From NCBI GenBank assembly GCA_023229385.1, contig JALNZI010000015.1, positions 1 to 28,901 of the forward strand: DNA of 28,901 bases, read 5' to 3'. The DNA is from Candidatus Omnitrophota bacterium (GTDB lineage: Bacteria > Omnitrophota > Gorgyraeia > Gygaellales > Profunditerraquicolaceae). The translations under genes were made by a program, and so were the position numbers. The notes beneath the pieces were generated by a model that ran no database searches, was not told where the DNA came from, and was given only the letters and a program-made list of their open reading frames with translations. How positions within the stretch are numbered: the first letter of the stretch is position 1; each line of letters begins with the position of its first letter. Positions 22,493 through 28,901 of this stretch are shown here, piece after piece.

Positions 22493-23332
22493 ATGGGATT
22501 ACTTGATTTAACAGTACAAGCAACTAGTAGACTAGGATTGGAACCTATTAAAAATCCAGCAGGTGGATATATGTTTGAAGGTTGTGTTCCTACAAGGGTT
22601 ATTGATTTTCATACTGGAACTCAGAAACATGAGAAAGGTGAATTTAAAGAAATGGATGTTCCTGTATTACAGATTGAATTTGAAAATTTTAAACTTAATC
22701 TTAATGATCCTGACAGATTTTATACACATACTTTCAAAATAGTTGGAACAAAACAACTTGTAAAAGGAAGTTCAGATATGTATGAAGATAGACCTAAAGT
22801 AGATGTTGAAGCAGACATTCTTACATTATGGAAATCTATCAAACATTTTCTTGAAAATCTTATTGGAAGTCCTAACTATAGAAATATAGTTAATGTTCCT
22901 AAACAAGATCAGATTAAATATTTTGATCTTCCTGCTGAAGGTTCTCCTAAAGAAAGAATTGATGCTTTTAAATCGTTTTTTGATTATCTTGTTGCTTTTG
23001 TCAATGGTGATGGAAAAGATATCAAATCACAGATTGTAGATGCTACTGGAAAAGGTCTTCCGATGTGGATAAAAATGCTTCCTAATTATGATAAAGATAG
23101 CAAACGAAATGCTAAATATTATGCTATCTCTAGATTTATCAATCAGGGAGTATTTGAACCTATGAAAGTAGATAAAGATCTTCCTGTTGGTGGACCTAAA
23201 ATTATTAGAGTTAAACCTACAGAAAGTTTAGCTTTAAATGCAGCAGCTGCTCCTGCTCCTGCTGGATATACTCCTGGTGGACAATCACTTCCTGGTTCGA
23301 TTGATCCTTCAGTTGCTGCTCTTTTGAAATAA
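22493..23332 (+). CDS. Unknown abundant-type DNA-metabolism protein
   Basis: A 279-residue protein with codon bias like the preceding gene. Residues 1-110 look beta-rich (GGYMFEGCVPTRVIDFHTG), 110-225 mixed helical, and the last 30 are an Ala/Pro/Gly linker (AAAAPAPAGYTPGGQSLPGS) with a short end piece, as in single-strand DNA-binding proteins that use a flexible tail. It lies between two terminators and before the primase gene. A role in binding single-stranded DNA at the fork is my best guess. I do not recognise the family. Confidence 0.82.
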   Translation: MGLLDLTVQATSRLGLEPIKNPAGGYMFEGCVPTRVIDFHTGTQKHEKGEFKEMDVPVLQIEFENFKLNLNDPDRFYTHTFKIVGTKQLVKGSSDMYEDRPKVDVEADILTLWKSIKHFLENLIGSPNYRNIVNVPKQDQIKYFDLPAEGSPKERIDAFKSFFDYLVAFVNGDGKDIKSQIVDATGKGLPMWIKMLPNYDKDSKRNAKYYAISRFINQGVFEPMKVDKDLPVGGPKIIRVKPTESLALNAAAAPAPAGYTPGGQSLPGSIDPSVAALLK

Positions 23333-23348
23333 AATTGTAATATGAATT

Positions 23349-23380
23349 AAGGGATAGTAATTTTTTACTATCCCTTTTTT
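23349..23380 (+). terminator. Intrinsic terminator after the 22493-23332 gene
   Basis: AAGGGATAGTAA (23349-23360) pairs with TTACTATCCCTT (23365-23376) around loop TTTT, followed by TTTT. It lies only ten bases before the primase start, so the primase is expressed by read-through or from a promoter overlapping this hairpin. Confidence 0.9.
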
Positions 23381-23390
23381 ATGTTTATAT

Positions 23391-24503
23391 ATGCAAGTAT
23401 TTAATAGTAATGCTCTTAAGAAAGAAATATTAGAAAATTATGACCAAGTTAGTATCTTTGCTTCATATCTAGAAATACCTGAAAATGATATTAATTATTG
23501 TTTAGAAAATAAGAATTATAAAATTAGTAATCCATTACGAATAGATAGAAATCCATCATTGGGTTTTATGGCTGTAGTAGATAAGACAACTAATTTATAT
23601 AAACTTAAAATGTATGATTGGGCAGATTCTGATTATCGTGGTGATATATTTGATTTAGTTGGAAAGTTACGTTCTTTGAATCCTAATAAAGGTATTGAAT
23701 TTGTTACTATATGTAAAGATATTATATATAGTATGAAACATAAAACTTTACAACATAACACTACTCAATTAACTCTTCCTAAACAAGATATATTTACATC
23801 TATTCATATAGAACCTAGATTATGGAATAAAAAAGATATTACATTATGGAATAGTTTTGGACTTCCCTTTAATGAACATAGTCACATAATTTTTCCTTTA
23901 GCACACAGTTTTATTTCTAATTATTGTGATTATACATATGATGAAAATGATCCTGGATATGCATGGATTAGCGGATATTATGACAATCAGACATTATATA
24001 CTTTATATTTTCCTTTTAGAGATGGAAAAGATAAAAGTAAACCAAGATTTAAAAAGAATAACAAATTTTATCCACTTGAATGTATTCATGAACTAAAACC
24101 TGCTGATATATTAGTTATTACTAAAGCATATAAAGAGAAATTGTTAATAAATAGACTCATTCCAAAACTTGTATTACAACATACTATACAAGTTAGTAAT
24201 TTCACATCAGAAACTATTGTATTATCTGATAATTTTGCACTTAAATTGTATGATATTTATCCTACAGTAATAACTAATCATGATTTTGATTTAACAGGAT
24301 TGAGAAGTAGTAGACAGCATAAACAAAAGTATGGAATGATGCGATTTATTCCTACTAATGGAAGATATGGAACTTATAATTACGGAGGTAAAGATTTATG
24401 TGAAATTTATGATAATAAAGGTATTCATTATTGTATAGATCTTTTACAAGATGTATATAATTATATTAAACAGCAAATTGAATTAGAAAATGAAATTAAT
24501 TAA
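23391..24503 (+). CDS. DnaG-type primase (Toprim domain)
   Basis: A 370-residue protein. NPLRIDRNPSLGF (48-60) matches the S/NPLR-x-D-x-NPS segment at the N-terminus of phage primases, but the zinc-finger cysteines are absent. A Toprim core follows: ADILVITKAYKEKL (238-251, replacing the usual E-G-x-x-D), TNHDFDLTGLRSS (D298, D300, G303) and YGGKDLCEIYDNKG (K334, D335). This is the phage TKS-KD / D-x-D-x-x-G / KD pattern. It should make RNA primers for lagging-strand synthesis. The replicative helicase partner is not in this window. Confidence 0.8.
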   Translation: MQVFNSNALKKEILENYDQVSIFASYLEIPENDINYCLENKNYKISNPLRIDRNPSLGFMAVVDKTTNLYKLKMYDWADSDYRGDIFDLVGKLRSLNPNKGIEFVTICKDIIYSMKHKTLQHNTTQLTLPKQDIFTSIHIEPRLWNKKDITLWNSFGLPFNEHSHIIFPLAHSFISNYCDYTYDENDPGYAWISGYYDNQTLYTLYFPFRDGKDKSKPRFKKNNKFYPLECIHELKPADILVITKAYKEKLLINRLIPKLVLQHTIQVSNFTSETIVLSDNFALKLYDIYPTVITNHDFDLTGLRSSRQHKQKYGMMRFIPTNGRYGTYNYGGKDLCEIYDNKGIHYCIDLLQDVYNYIKQQIELENEIN

Positions 24504-24510
24504 TCACATT

Positions 24511-25005
24511 ATGAAAAAAGTATATCCTATTAATCCTATTGTTGAGCATCTTGATACTCAAACAGATAAGAAAAATCCTTCTATTGAGCGTATGGTTTTA
24601 TTTACACCTTTAACCGAAGATCAATATAATCATTTAGATTCTGCAATGACACGATATGCTACATTATTTAAAAATGATATTAAAAAGCAAGAAATGAATG
24701 ATGCTTTGTATAAACAACATCATTTTACATTTGATGGTATTTTAGCAGTAGGTGATACTCAAATGGATGTAAGACAAGCAAATACTCTTATTCATTCAAT
24801 AAAAACACGAATAAATGGTATTGAAAAAAATAATTATAAATGTTTTGTTAACGCAAATTGGCAAGAGTCTAATGATGCTAATATTATATATCATGAAGAC
24901 GGTGGTTGTAGTTGGAACTGTTTAATACAGAAATTAAAAAATCCTAAATATGGAGTTATATTTAGTATTCCTTTACGTGATAAATCTAAATTTAAAATAC
25001 AATGA
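24511..25005 (+). CDS. Unknown soluble protein
   Basis: A 164-residue protein with many histidines and lysines, including YKQHHFTFDGILAVGDTQMD in the middle and EDGGCSWNCLIQKL (two cysteines) toward the end. An ATG at 24490 would add seven residues and overlap the primase. ATG 24511 has a better leader after the primase stop. Its TGA overlaps the next start codon (ATGA). The function is unknown. Confidence 0.72.
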   Translation: MKKVYPINPIVEHLDTQTDKKNPSIERMVLFTPLTEDQYNHLDSAMTRYATLFKNDIKKQEMNDALYKQHHFTFDGILAVGDTQMDVRQANTLIHSIKTRINGIEKNNYKCFVNANWQESNDANIIYHEDGGCSWNCLIQKLKNPKYGVIFSIPLRDKSKFKIQ

Positions 25006-25355
25006 ATACATTTACAATTACAGATGCTCATAAAGAAGAATTATATAAAATAAGTCTTAATCATTATCAAAATTTATCTAGATTAAGACTTAATAATGGA
25101 CATAAGCTATTTAAAATAGATGTAGAAAGTGGTAAATTAAATACTGCTATATATACAAATATTGGTAGTAAAGTAGTTGTTACTCCTGAATTAGGACAAA
25201 TATATATAGGAGCATTAAATGAAAAGAATGCACTAAAGAAGTTTATTAAAGTGTTACAGTATGTAAATACTGTAGTTGAACATAATAAATCTGCACATCT
25301 AACTTTAGAGGGGGATCACGAAATTATTAACGCTAAATCTAATAATACACAATAA
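25002..25355 (+). CDS. Unknown small protein
   Basis: A 117-residue protein with helix at both ends and a beta-rich centre (GSKVVVTPELGQIYIGAL). It is joined to the previous gene by a 4-base ATGA overlap and followed within one base by the next gene. No recognised family. Confidence 0.72.
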   Translation: MNTFTITDAHKEELYKISLNHYQNLSRLRLNNGHKLFKIDVESGKLNTAIYTNIGSKVVVTPELGQIYIGALNEKNALKKFIKVLQYVNTVVEHNKSAHLTLEGDHEIINAKSNNTQ

Positions 25356-25356
25356 A

Positions 25357-25677
25357 ATGCAGACATTGTATACAATAGAAGATAAAGAATCTGGAGGAGT
25401 TAAAACATTACTTCATGTTTCTAGTTATACTAGTGCTGGATTGGCTGTTGTTGTTTATACGTCTGACGAATATGGAAATCATAAAAGTACAGTTCGTAAA
25501 ACATTTAGTAATAAAATAGATATTGCTTATCATACTGCTCTTAGAAAGAAAATAAAAGCAGAAGGTGGTATAATTCATACGAGAATATCATATACACCAT
25601 TATCTAAAACTACTCAGTTAACTACTCCTTATCCAGGAAGAGATGCTAAAGGAAGATTTATAAAATTAAAAAAGTAA
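25357..25677 (+). CDS. Unknown small basic protein
   Basis: A 106-residue basic protein, beta-rich at the N-terminus, ending with a flexible segment TTPYPGRDAKGRFIKLKK. The RDAKGRFIK end is common on small phage proteins and suits nucleic acid contact, but it is not diagnostic. Five bases separate it from the next gene. Confidence 0.72.
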   Translation: MQTLYTIEDKESGGVKTLLHVSSYTSAGLAVVVYTSDEYGNHKSTVRKTFSNKIDIAYHTALRKKIKAEGGIIHTRISYTPLSKTTQLTTPYPGRDAKGRFIKLKK

Positions 25678-25682
25678 ATAAA

Positions 25683-25988
25683 ATGGAATATTTAGTTATT
25701 GAATTAGATACTGTACCTCACATTATTACTATCAATGAGGTAAATATTACTAAAACACATATCGAAGGAAGAAGTGGCAATTTTAATAATGGTGGTGAGC
25801 CTGTTATATTTAAAGATAAAAACACAGCATATAGAATAGCTACTGAATGTAGAAAAGGATTAGTATATCCTATATTTGATGTTATGAAAACATTAGAAAC
25901 TATAAAACTTAAAATGAAAAGTGGTGATTATTATAGTGATCTTAATGCAGTAGATGAATTATTAAATATGTTAAATGAAGTAGTATGA
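25683..25988 (+). CDS. Unknown small protein
   Basis: A 101-residue protein with an N-terminal sheet (MEYLVIELDTVPHIITINEV) and an acidic C-terminal helix (LNAVDELLNMLNEVV). No known motif. Its TGA overlaps the following start (ATGA at 25985-25988). Confidence 0.72.
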   Translation: MEYLVIELDTVPHIITINEVNITKTHIEGRSGNFNNGGEPVIFKDKNTAYRIATECRKGLVYPIFDVMKTLETIKLKMKSGDYYSDLNAVDELLNMLNEVV

Positions 25989-26155
25989 CACAAGAGGAAT
26001 ATATACGAAATCTTTATTATAGACAACATAGTAGAGGATTTATTAATCCTTTACATCTATTTATTAAAGAACGTATTAAACATGATCTTACTACTGCACA
26101 AAAAATTATTGTTTATAAATTTTTAATTAATTTAGAATTATGTCAGATAATATAA
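25985..26155 (+). CDS. Unknown 56-residue protein
   Basis: A short frame starting MTQEEYIRNLYYRQHSRGFI and continuing as a basic helical protein. It begins in an ATGA overlap with the previous stop and runs 16 bases into the next gene. Without it there would be a 150-base gap in an otherwise tight operon, so I accept it. No function is recognised. Confidence 0.62.
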   Translation: MTQEEYIRNLYYRQHSRGFINPLHLFIKERIKHDLTTAQKIIVYKFLINLELCQII

Positions 26156-26418
26156 ATAATGAAGTTCCATATGAAACTAAGTTTGAAGATGGAACAGAAA
26201 TAACAGATTATTTAGCAGTTGGAGTTGCTGAAGGATTTGAAAGTAGTGATGGTAAAACAGATAGTATTAAAGCATGGAGTTATATTTGTGGTAAAGGATT
26301 GTGGAAAGGACTTCAAGGCTGGTTTGGTAGACAAGTTAATGAATTTATTACACTTGGTATTTTTGATCAGAATGGACAAATGGATTGGGATGTATATGAT
26401 GACTTTATAAATCAATAA
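26140..26418 (+). CDS. Unknown small acidic protein
   Basis: A 92-residue acidic protein with a central helical block, IKAWSYICGKGLWKGLQGWF (about 44-63), and an acidic end with WDVYDDFINQ. The W/G-rich LQGWFGR block looks like a small uncharacterised phage family that I cannot name. It overlaps the preceding small gene and precedes the HD-like gene by two bases. Confidence 0.74.
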   Translation: MSDNINNEVPYETKFEDGTEITDYLAVGVAEGFESSDGKTDSIKAWSYICGKGLWKGLQGWFGRQVNEFITLGIFDQNGQMDWDVYDDFINQ

Positions 26419-26420
26419 TT

Positions 26421-26999
26421 ATGAAAGTAGGTACTAAAAGTTTGTTATTTGGTGCACATCAATTTATACTTCATCCTATATTTGTATTTATAGCGTGGTG
26501 GAAACTTTATGGATTTCCTAAAGATCCTAGATTATGGGTTGCTTTTATAGTACATGATTGGGGATATTGGGGAAAACCTAATATGGATGGAAAAGAAGGT
26601 GAAACACATGTTGAATTAGGTGCTAGAATAATGAGTAGATTGTTTGATGATAAAGGTATAATTATATCAAAAGAAAAATATCAAACTACTAGATATTATA
26701 AAAGTTTAAATACTTTTAACTATTGGTACAATTTTAATCTTTATCATTCTCGTTTTTATGCTAAAAATAATAATCAGCCTATTTCTAAATTATGTGTAGC
26801 TGATAAATATGCATTTTGTATTCCGCCTAAATGGTTATATATGCTTCTAGTTAATATGTCTGGAGAAATTTATGAATATATGGATATATCTAGACAAAGA
26901 AGTGGTAAACCACCTATTAAAGATAAAGATATATGGTATGATCATGTATATAAATATATGGTTGATTGGGTTAAAGAAAATAAAGATAAAGTATTATGA
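26421..26999 (+). CDS. HD-domain-like metal-dependent hydrolase candidate
   Basis: A 192-residue protein with histidine and aspartate residues spaced as in HD-superfamily phosphohydrolases: H13 or H18, VHDWGYWG (H45-D46), ETHVELG (H63), LYHSRFY (H109) and CVADKY (D128). HD enzymes hydrolyse phosphate esters, often nucleotides, and that would suit a phage that alters the nucleotide pool. The start of the helix set (GAHQFILHPIFVFIAWW) is hydrophobic and might also be membrane-near. Identification rests on residue pattern only. Its TGA overlaps the next start. Confidence 0.5.
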   Translation: MKVGTKSLLFGAHQFILHPIFVFIAWWKLYGFPKDPRLWVAFIVHDWGYWGKPNMDGKEGETHVELGARIMSRLFDDKGIIISKEKYQTTRYYKSLNTFNYWYNFNLYHSRFYAKNNNQPISKLCVADKYAFCIPPKWLYMLLVNMSGEIYEYMDISRQRSGKPPIKDKDIWYDHVYKYMVDWVKENKDKVL

Positions 27000-27235
27000 T
27001 AATAAAAATAAAATTTAAAGGAATAGATAGTTGGAATAGACCAGTATTTAAAAATATTGAATCTAATTCTCATTATGGTAGTGTAACTACTTTATTTGAT
27101 TATGAAGATGACCCTGATAAAATAATTGCTTATTTTAAAGAAAATATTCATGAACTTGAATATTTTGGTGGTAGATTTGATTGTGAACCTCATGGTGGTT
27201 TAGATAGTAGAATAAAATTAGAAATTGTAAATTAA
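26996..27235 (+). CDS. Unknown small protein
   Basis: A 79-residue protein, probably a small alpha-beta domain: a first strand KIKFKGIDSWNRPVFKN, acidic helix DPDKIIAYFKEN and a His/Gly-rich end (CEPHGGLDSRI). It is coupled to the HD-like gene by an ATGA overlap. It is followed by the broken kinase start. Confidence 0.72.
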   Translation: MIIKIKFKGIDSWNRPVFKNIESNSHYGSVTTLFDYEDDPDKIIAYFKENIHELEYFGGRFDCEPHGGLDSRIKLEIVN

Positions 27236-27241
27236 ATAAAT

Positions 27242-27280
27242 ATGATAATAGGGATTAGTGGTAAAATAGGAAGTGGATAA
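27242..27280 (+). pseudogene. Remnant start of the dNMP kinase gene
   Basis: An ATG-started frame of 12 codons, MIIGISGKIGSG, then TAA. It matches the first 13 residues of the kinase beginning at 28235 (MAIIGVSGKIGSG) and stops inside the P-loop, exactly where GKDT would follow. It sits directly before the homing endonuclease gene, so it is the left-behind 5' end of a kinase gene split by the insertion. Codons are the AT-rich ones typical of this genome. Confidence 0.75.
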
Positions 27281-27370
27281 TAAGAATATTTGGTAAAATT
27301 TTAACTTTTTATTTGTTTATATGGAAAAAGTTTATTATTTTTACAGGAAATAAATTAATTCAATTTAATT

Positions 27371-28228
27371 ATGACTACTATATATAATCTTAAAGATCCT
27401 AGAAATGGAGAAATTTATTATGTTGGATGTACTAAAAATATTCAACAACGGATTAAAGCTCATTTAAATCCTGCTAGAGATTTAATAACTCCTAAAAGAA
27501 AATGGATAAAAGAATTAAGAGATATAGGTTTAAAACCTTTATTTTCTATTTTAGAAGAAGTTGATGATTCTATTGCATTAGAAAGAGAAAAATATTTTAT
27601 TCAAACTTTTAGAAAATTAGGGAGTCCTTTAACTAATACTGGTAATTTTGATTATAATGGTAATCAGACTAGTTTTCAAAAAGGAGAAAATAATATTCCT
27701 ATTATTGCTATTTCATTAGATGGAACATTTTTTAATTCATATCCTTCTGTTTCTAGTGCTGCTAAAATAAATAATACTACTGATAGTAATATTAGTAGTG
27801 TCTTAAGAAAAATAACTAAAACAGCTAAAAATTTAATATGGGTATATGAAGATGAATATTATGATTTAACTGAAGATGATATAAATTCTTTAATTACTAA
27901 TGCATTAGATAATTCTACTAAAGGTGGAAAAGAAACACAATTTGAAGAAGGACATACTCCTTGGAATAAAGGAAAAAGTATTAAAATAAAAGGAGATAAA
28001 CACGTTTTTCAATATAGTGGAAAAACAGGAGAATTTATTAAAGAATGGAATACTGCTAAAGAAGCGGCTACTATTTTAAATGGTAATGAAGAAGCTATAG
28101 GACAATGTGCTAGAGGCAAATTAAAAACCTCTAATGGATATATTTGGAAATATACTAAATACGATAAAGTGGAAGCAATTAAATATAATAAACAAACTGC
28201 CGCTTGTCATAGTAATAAATTAAATTAA
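27371..28228 (+). CDS. GIY-YIG homing endonuclease with NUMOD DNA-binding repeats
   Basis: A 285-residue protein. Residues 1-90 form the GIY-YIG domain: TIYNLKDP (Y5), YYVGCTKN (YVG 17-19), R27, H31 and E71 in LEREKYF. Then follow DNA-binding modules: PIIAISLDGTFFNSYPSVSS (about 109-165, NUMOD-like), GHTPWNKGKS (NUMOD3-like, about 194-203) and HVFQYSGKTGEFIKEWNTAK (NUMOD1-like, about 213-262). This is the design of T4 Seg/I-TevI-type enzymes. It is free-standing, lies between a broken and a complete copy of the kinase start, and probably cuts uninterrupted kinase genes. Confidence 0.9.
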   Translation: MTTIYNLKDPRNGEIYYVGCTKNIQQRIKAHLNPARDLITPKRKWIKELRDIGLKPLFSILEEVDDSIALEREKYFIQTFRKLGSPLTNTGNFDYNGNQTSFQKGENNIPIIAISLDGTFFNSYPSVSSAAKINNTTDSNISSVLRKITKTAKNLIWVYEDEYYDLTEDDINSLITNALDNSTKGGKETQFEEGHTPWNKGKSIKIKGDKHVFQYSGKTGEFIKEWNTAKEAATILNGNEEAIGQCARGKLKTSNGYIWKYTKYDKVEAIKYNKQTAACHSNKLN

Positions 28229-28234
28229 AATAAT

Positions 28235-28901
28235 ATGGCTATAATTGGTGTGTCGGGGAAGATAGGTTCAGGTAAAGATACATTAGGTAATGTTATACAG
28301 TATCTTAGTTGTAATTCAGAAGAACATTTTAAAGAAGATATTGAAATGGGTACTTTAGAAGGAGAAATGAAAGAAGCTCCTGAATTTAGCGAATGGAAAA
28401 TTAAGAAGTTTGCTGATAAACTTAAAGAATGTGTTAGTATAATAACAGGTATTTCTAGAAAAGATTTAGAGAAAATAGAAGTAAAAAATAGTACTTTAGG
28501 AGAAGAATGGATAAGATATGGTTATGCAGATACTTTTTATAGAGATATGGATGGTAAACCAATTATGAATAATAAACAATGTACTAAAGAAGAATATCTT
28601 GAGCATTATAAAACTAATTGGCAAACAGCATATAAACATGAATATACAGTTAGAGAATTATTACAATTATTTGGTACAGAAGTAGGTAGACAAATTCATA
28701 GTGACTTCTGGATTAATGCTTTGTTTGCTGATTATAAACTAATTGATCATAGAACAATGCAAGATCCTGATGATAGTAATATTACTTATCCTTCGTGGAT
28801 CATAACAGATTTACGTTTTCCAAATGAGCTTAAAGCAATAGAAGATAGAGGTGGAATTACTATTAGGGTTAATAGAAATTTATTTACTTTCAAATGTGAT
28901 T
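28235..28901 (+). CDS. Deoxynucleoside monophosphate kinase, 3' end beyond the window
   Basis: The frame is open from ATG 28235 to the window end (222 codons). It starts MAIIGVSGKIGSGKDT, a complete P-loop (G-x-x-G-x-G-K-D-T). Later TVRELLQLFGTEVGRQIHSD and IITDLRFPNELKAIEDRGG match the R-E-L-L-Q-x-x-G-T-E-x-x-R and D-x-R-F-x-N-E segments of T4 gp1-type dNMP kinases, which phosphorylate dNMPs to dNDPs for replication. The first codons include GTG TCG GGG AAG, GC-rich and unusual here, unlike the remnant copy at 27242. That fits recoding or import of the 5' end. Confidence 0.85.
   Translation, partial: MAIIGVSGKIGSGKDTLGNVIQYLSCNSEEHFKEDIEMGTLEGEMKEAPEFSEWKIKKFADKLKECVSIITGISRKDLEKIEVKNSTLGEEWIRYGYADTFYRDMDGKPIMNNKQCTKEEYLEHYKTNWQTAYKHEYTVRELLQLFGTEVGRQIHSDFWINALFADYKLIDHRTMQDPDDSNITYPSWIITDLRFPNELKAIEDRGGITIRVNRNLFTFKCD

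Noticed and set aside
11471..26475. TATATTTG matches inside genes (for example near 11471, 25870 and 26466)
   Set aside because: This octamer is expected by chance in AT-rich coding DNA, and these copies lack the CTTGCA element at 18-base spacing.
27242..28273. Group I intron with an encoded endonuclease splitting the kinase gene
   Set aside because: The downstream kinase has its own ATG and a complete P-loop, so splicing remnant to body would leave a redundant start. No intron core pairing was evident by eye.
1..28901. tRNA genes, CRISPR arrays and insertion sequences
   Set aside because: No cloverleaf-like segment with a T-arm consensus, no regularly spaced repeats and no transposase frame were seen.

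Overview
The window looks like part of the genome of a crAss-like phage (order Crassvirales) or a close relative infecting a Bacteroidetes host. The DNA is very AT-rich, and nearly all genes are short, tightly packed phage genes. Translation starts lack Shine-Dalgarno sequences and instead follow A/T-rich leaders ending in forms such as TTTAATTATG, as in Bacteroidetes. Candidate promoters resemble the Bacteroidetes TTTG / TAnnTTTG type. The gene set (B-family DNA polymerase, Toprim primase, Dda/RecD-like helicase, SNF2-like helicase, uracil-DNA glycosylase, RecT-like annealing protein, dNMP kinase) is a phage replication and recombination block. No capsid, portal, terminase, tail or RNA polymerase gene is visible. 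The host and order assignment is inferred from gene content and style, not from a database match.

Layout. (1) Bases 1-2375, minus strand: the start of a cut-off gene, an N-acetylmuramoyl-L-alanine amidase, a PD-(D/E)XK nuclease, an unknown gene and a GroES-like co-chaperonin, overlapping or abutting, with a promoter candidate just upstream. (2) Bases 2376-3251: divergent intergenic region without a normal-sized gene. It holds a minus-strand promoter candidate and a strong minus-strand terminator that together frame an orphan transcription unit of about 250 nt. (3) Bases 3252-3794: a codon-biased single gene with its own terminator. (4) Bases 3904-8723: small accessory genes, including a phosphoribosyltransferase, a C-terminal J-domain protein and two lipoproteins, interrupted by a pyrimidine-rich non-coding stretch with a long inverted repeat (4469-4715). 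(5) Bases 8910-15306: small unknowns, a membrane protein, a Dda-like helicase, a uracil-DNA glycosylase-like protein, a third lipoprotein and a lysozyme/transglycosylase-like protein. (6) Bases 15336-24503: DNA polymerase B, zinc ribbon, membrane-anchored coiled coil, SNF2-like helicase, RecT-like protein, two codon-biased genes each followed by a terminator, and the primase. (7) Bases 24511-28901: small unknowns, an HD-like protein, a GIY-YIG homing endonuclease and a dNMP kinase running off the window.

How they fit together. The polymerase, primase and helicases would copy the genome. The RecT-like protein and the PD-(D/E)XK nuclease could form a strand-annealing recombination pair, although they lie on opposite strands. 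The dNMP kinase, phosphoribosyltransferase, glycosylase and HD-like protein point to nucleotide supply and base quality control. The amidase, transglycosylase-like protein, coiled-coil membrane protein and small lipoproteins could serve lysis or changes to the host envelope. The GroES-like and J-domain proteins could tune host chaperones.

The most striking local event is at the right end. A 12-codon remnant of the dNMP kinase start, ending inside its P-loop, lies upstream of the homing endonuclease. The downstream kinase has a complete start whose P-loop uses different codons. A second genome-scale hint is near-absence of TAG as a stop codon: it is used once, directly followed by TAA.
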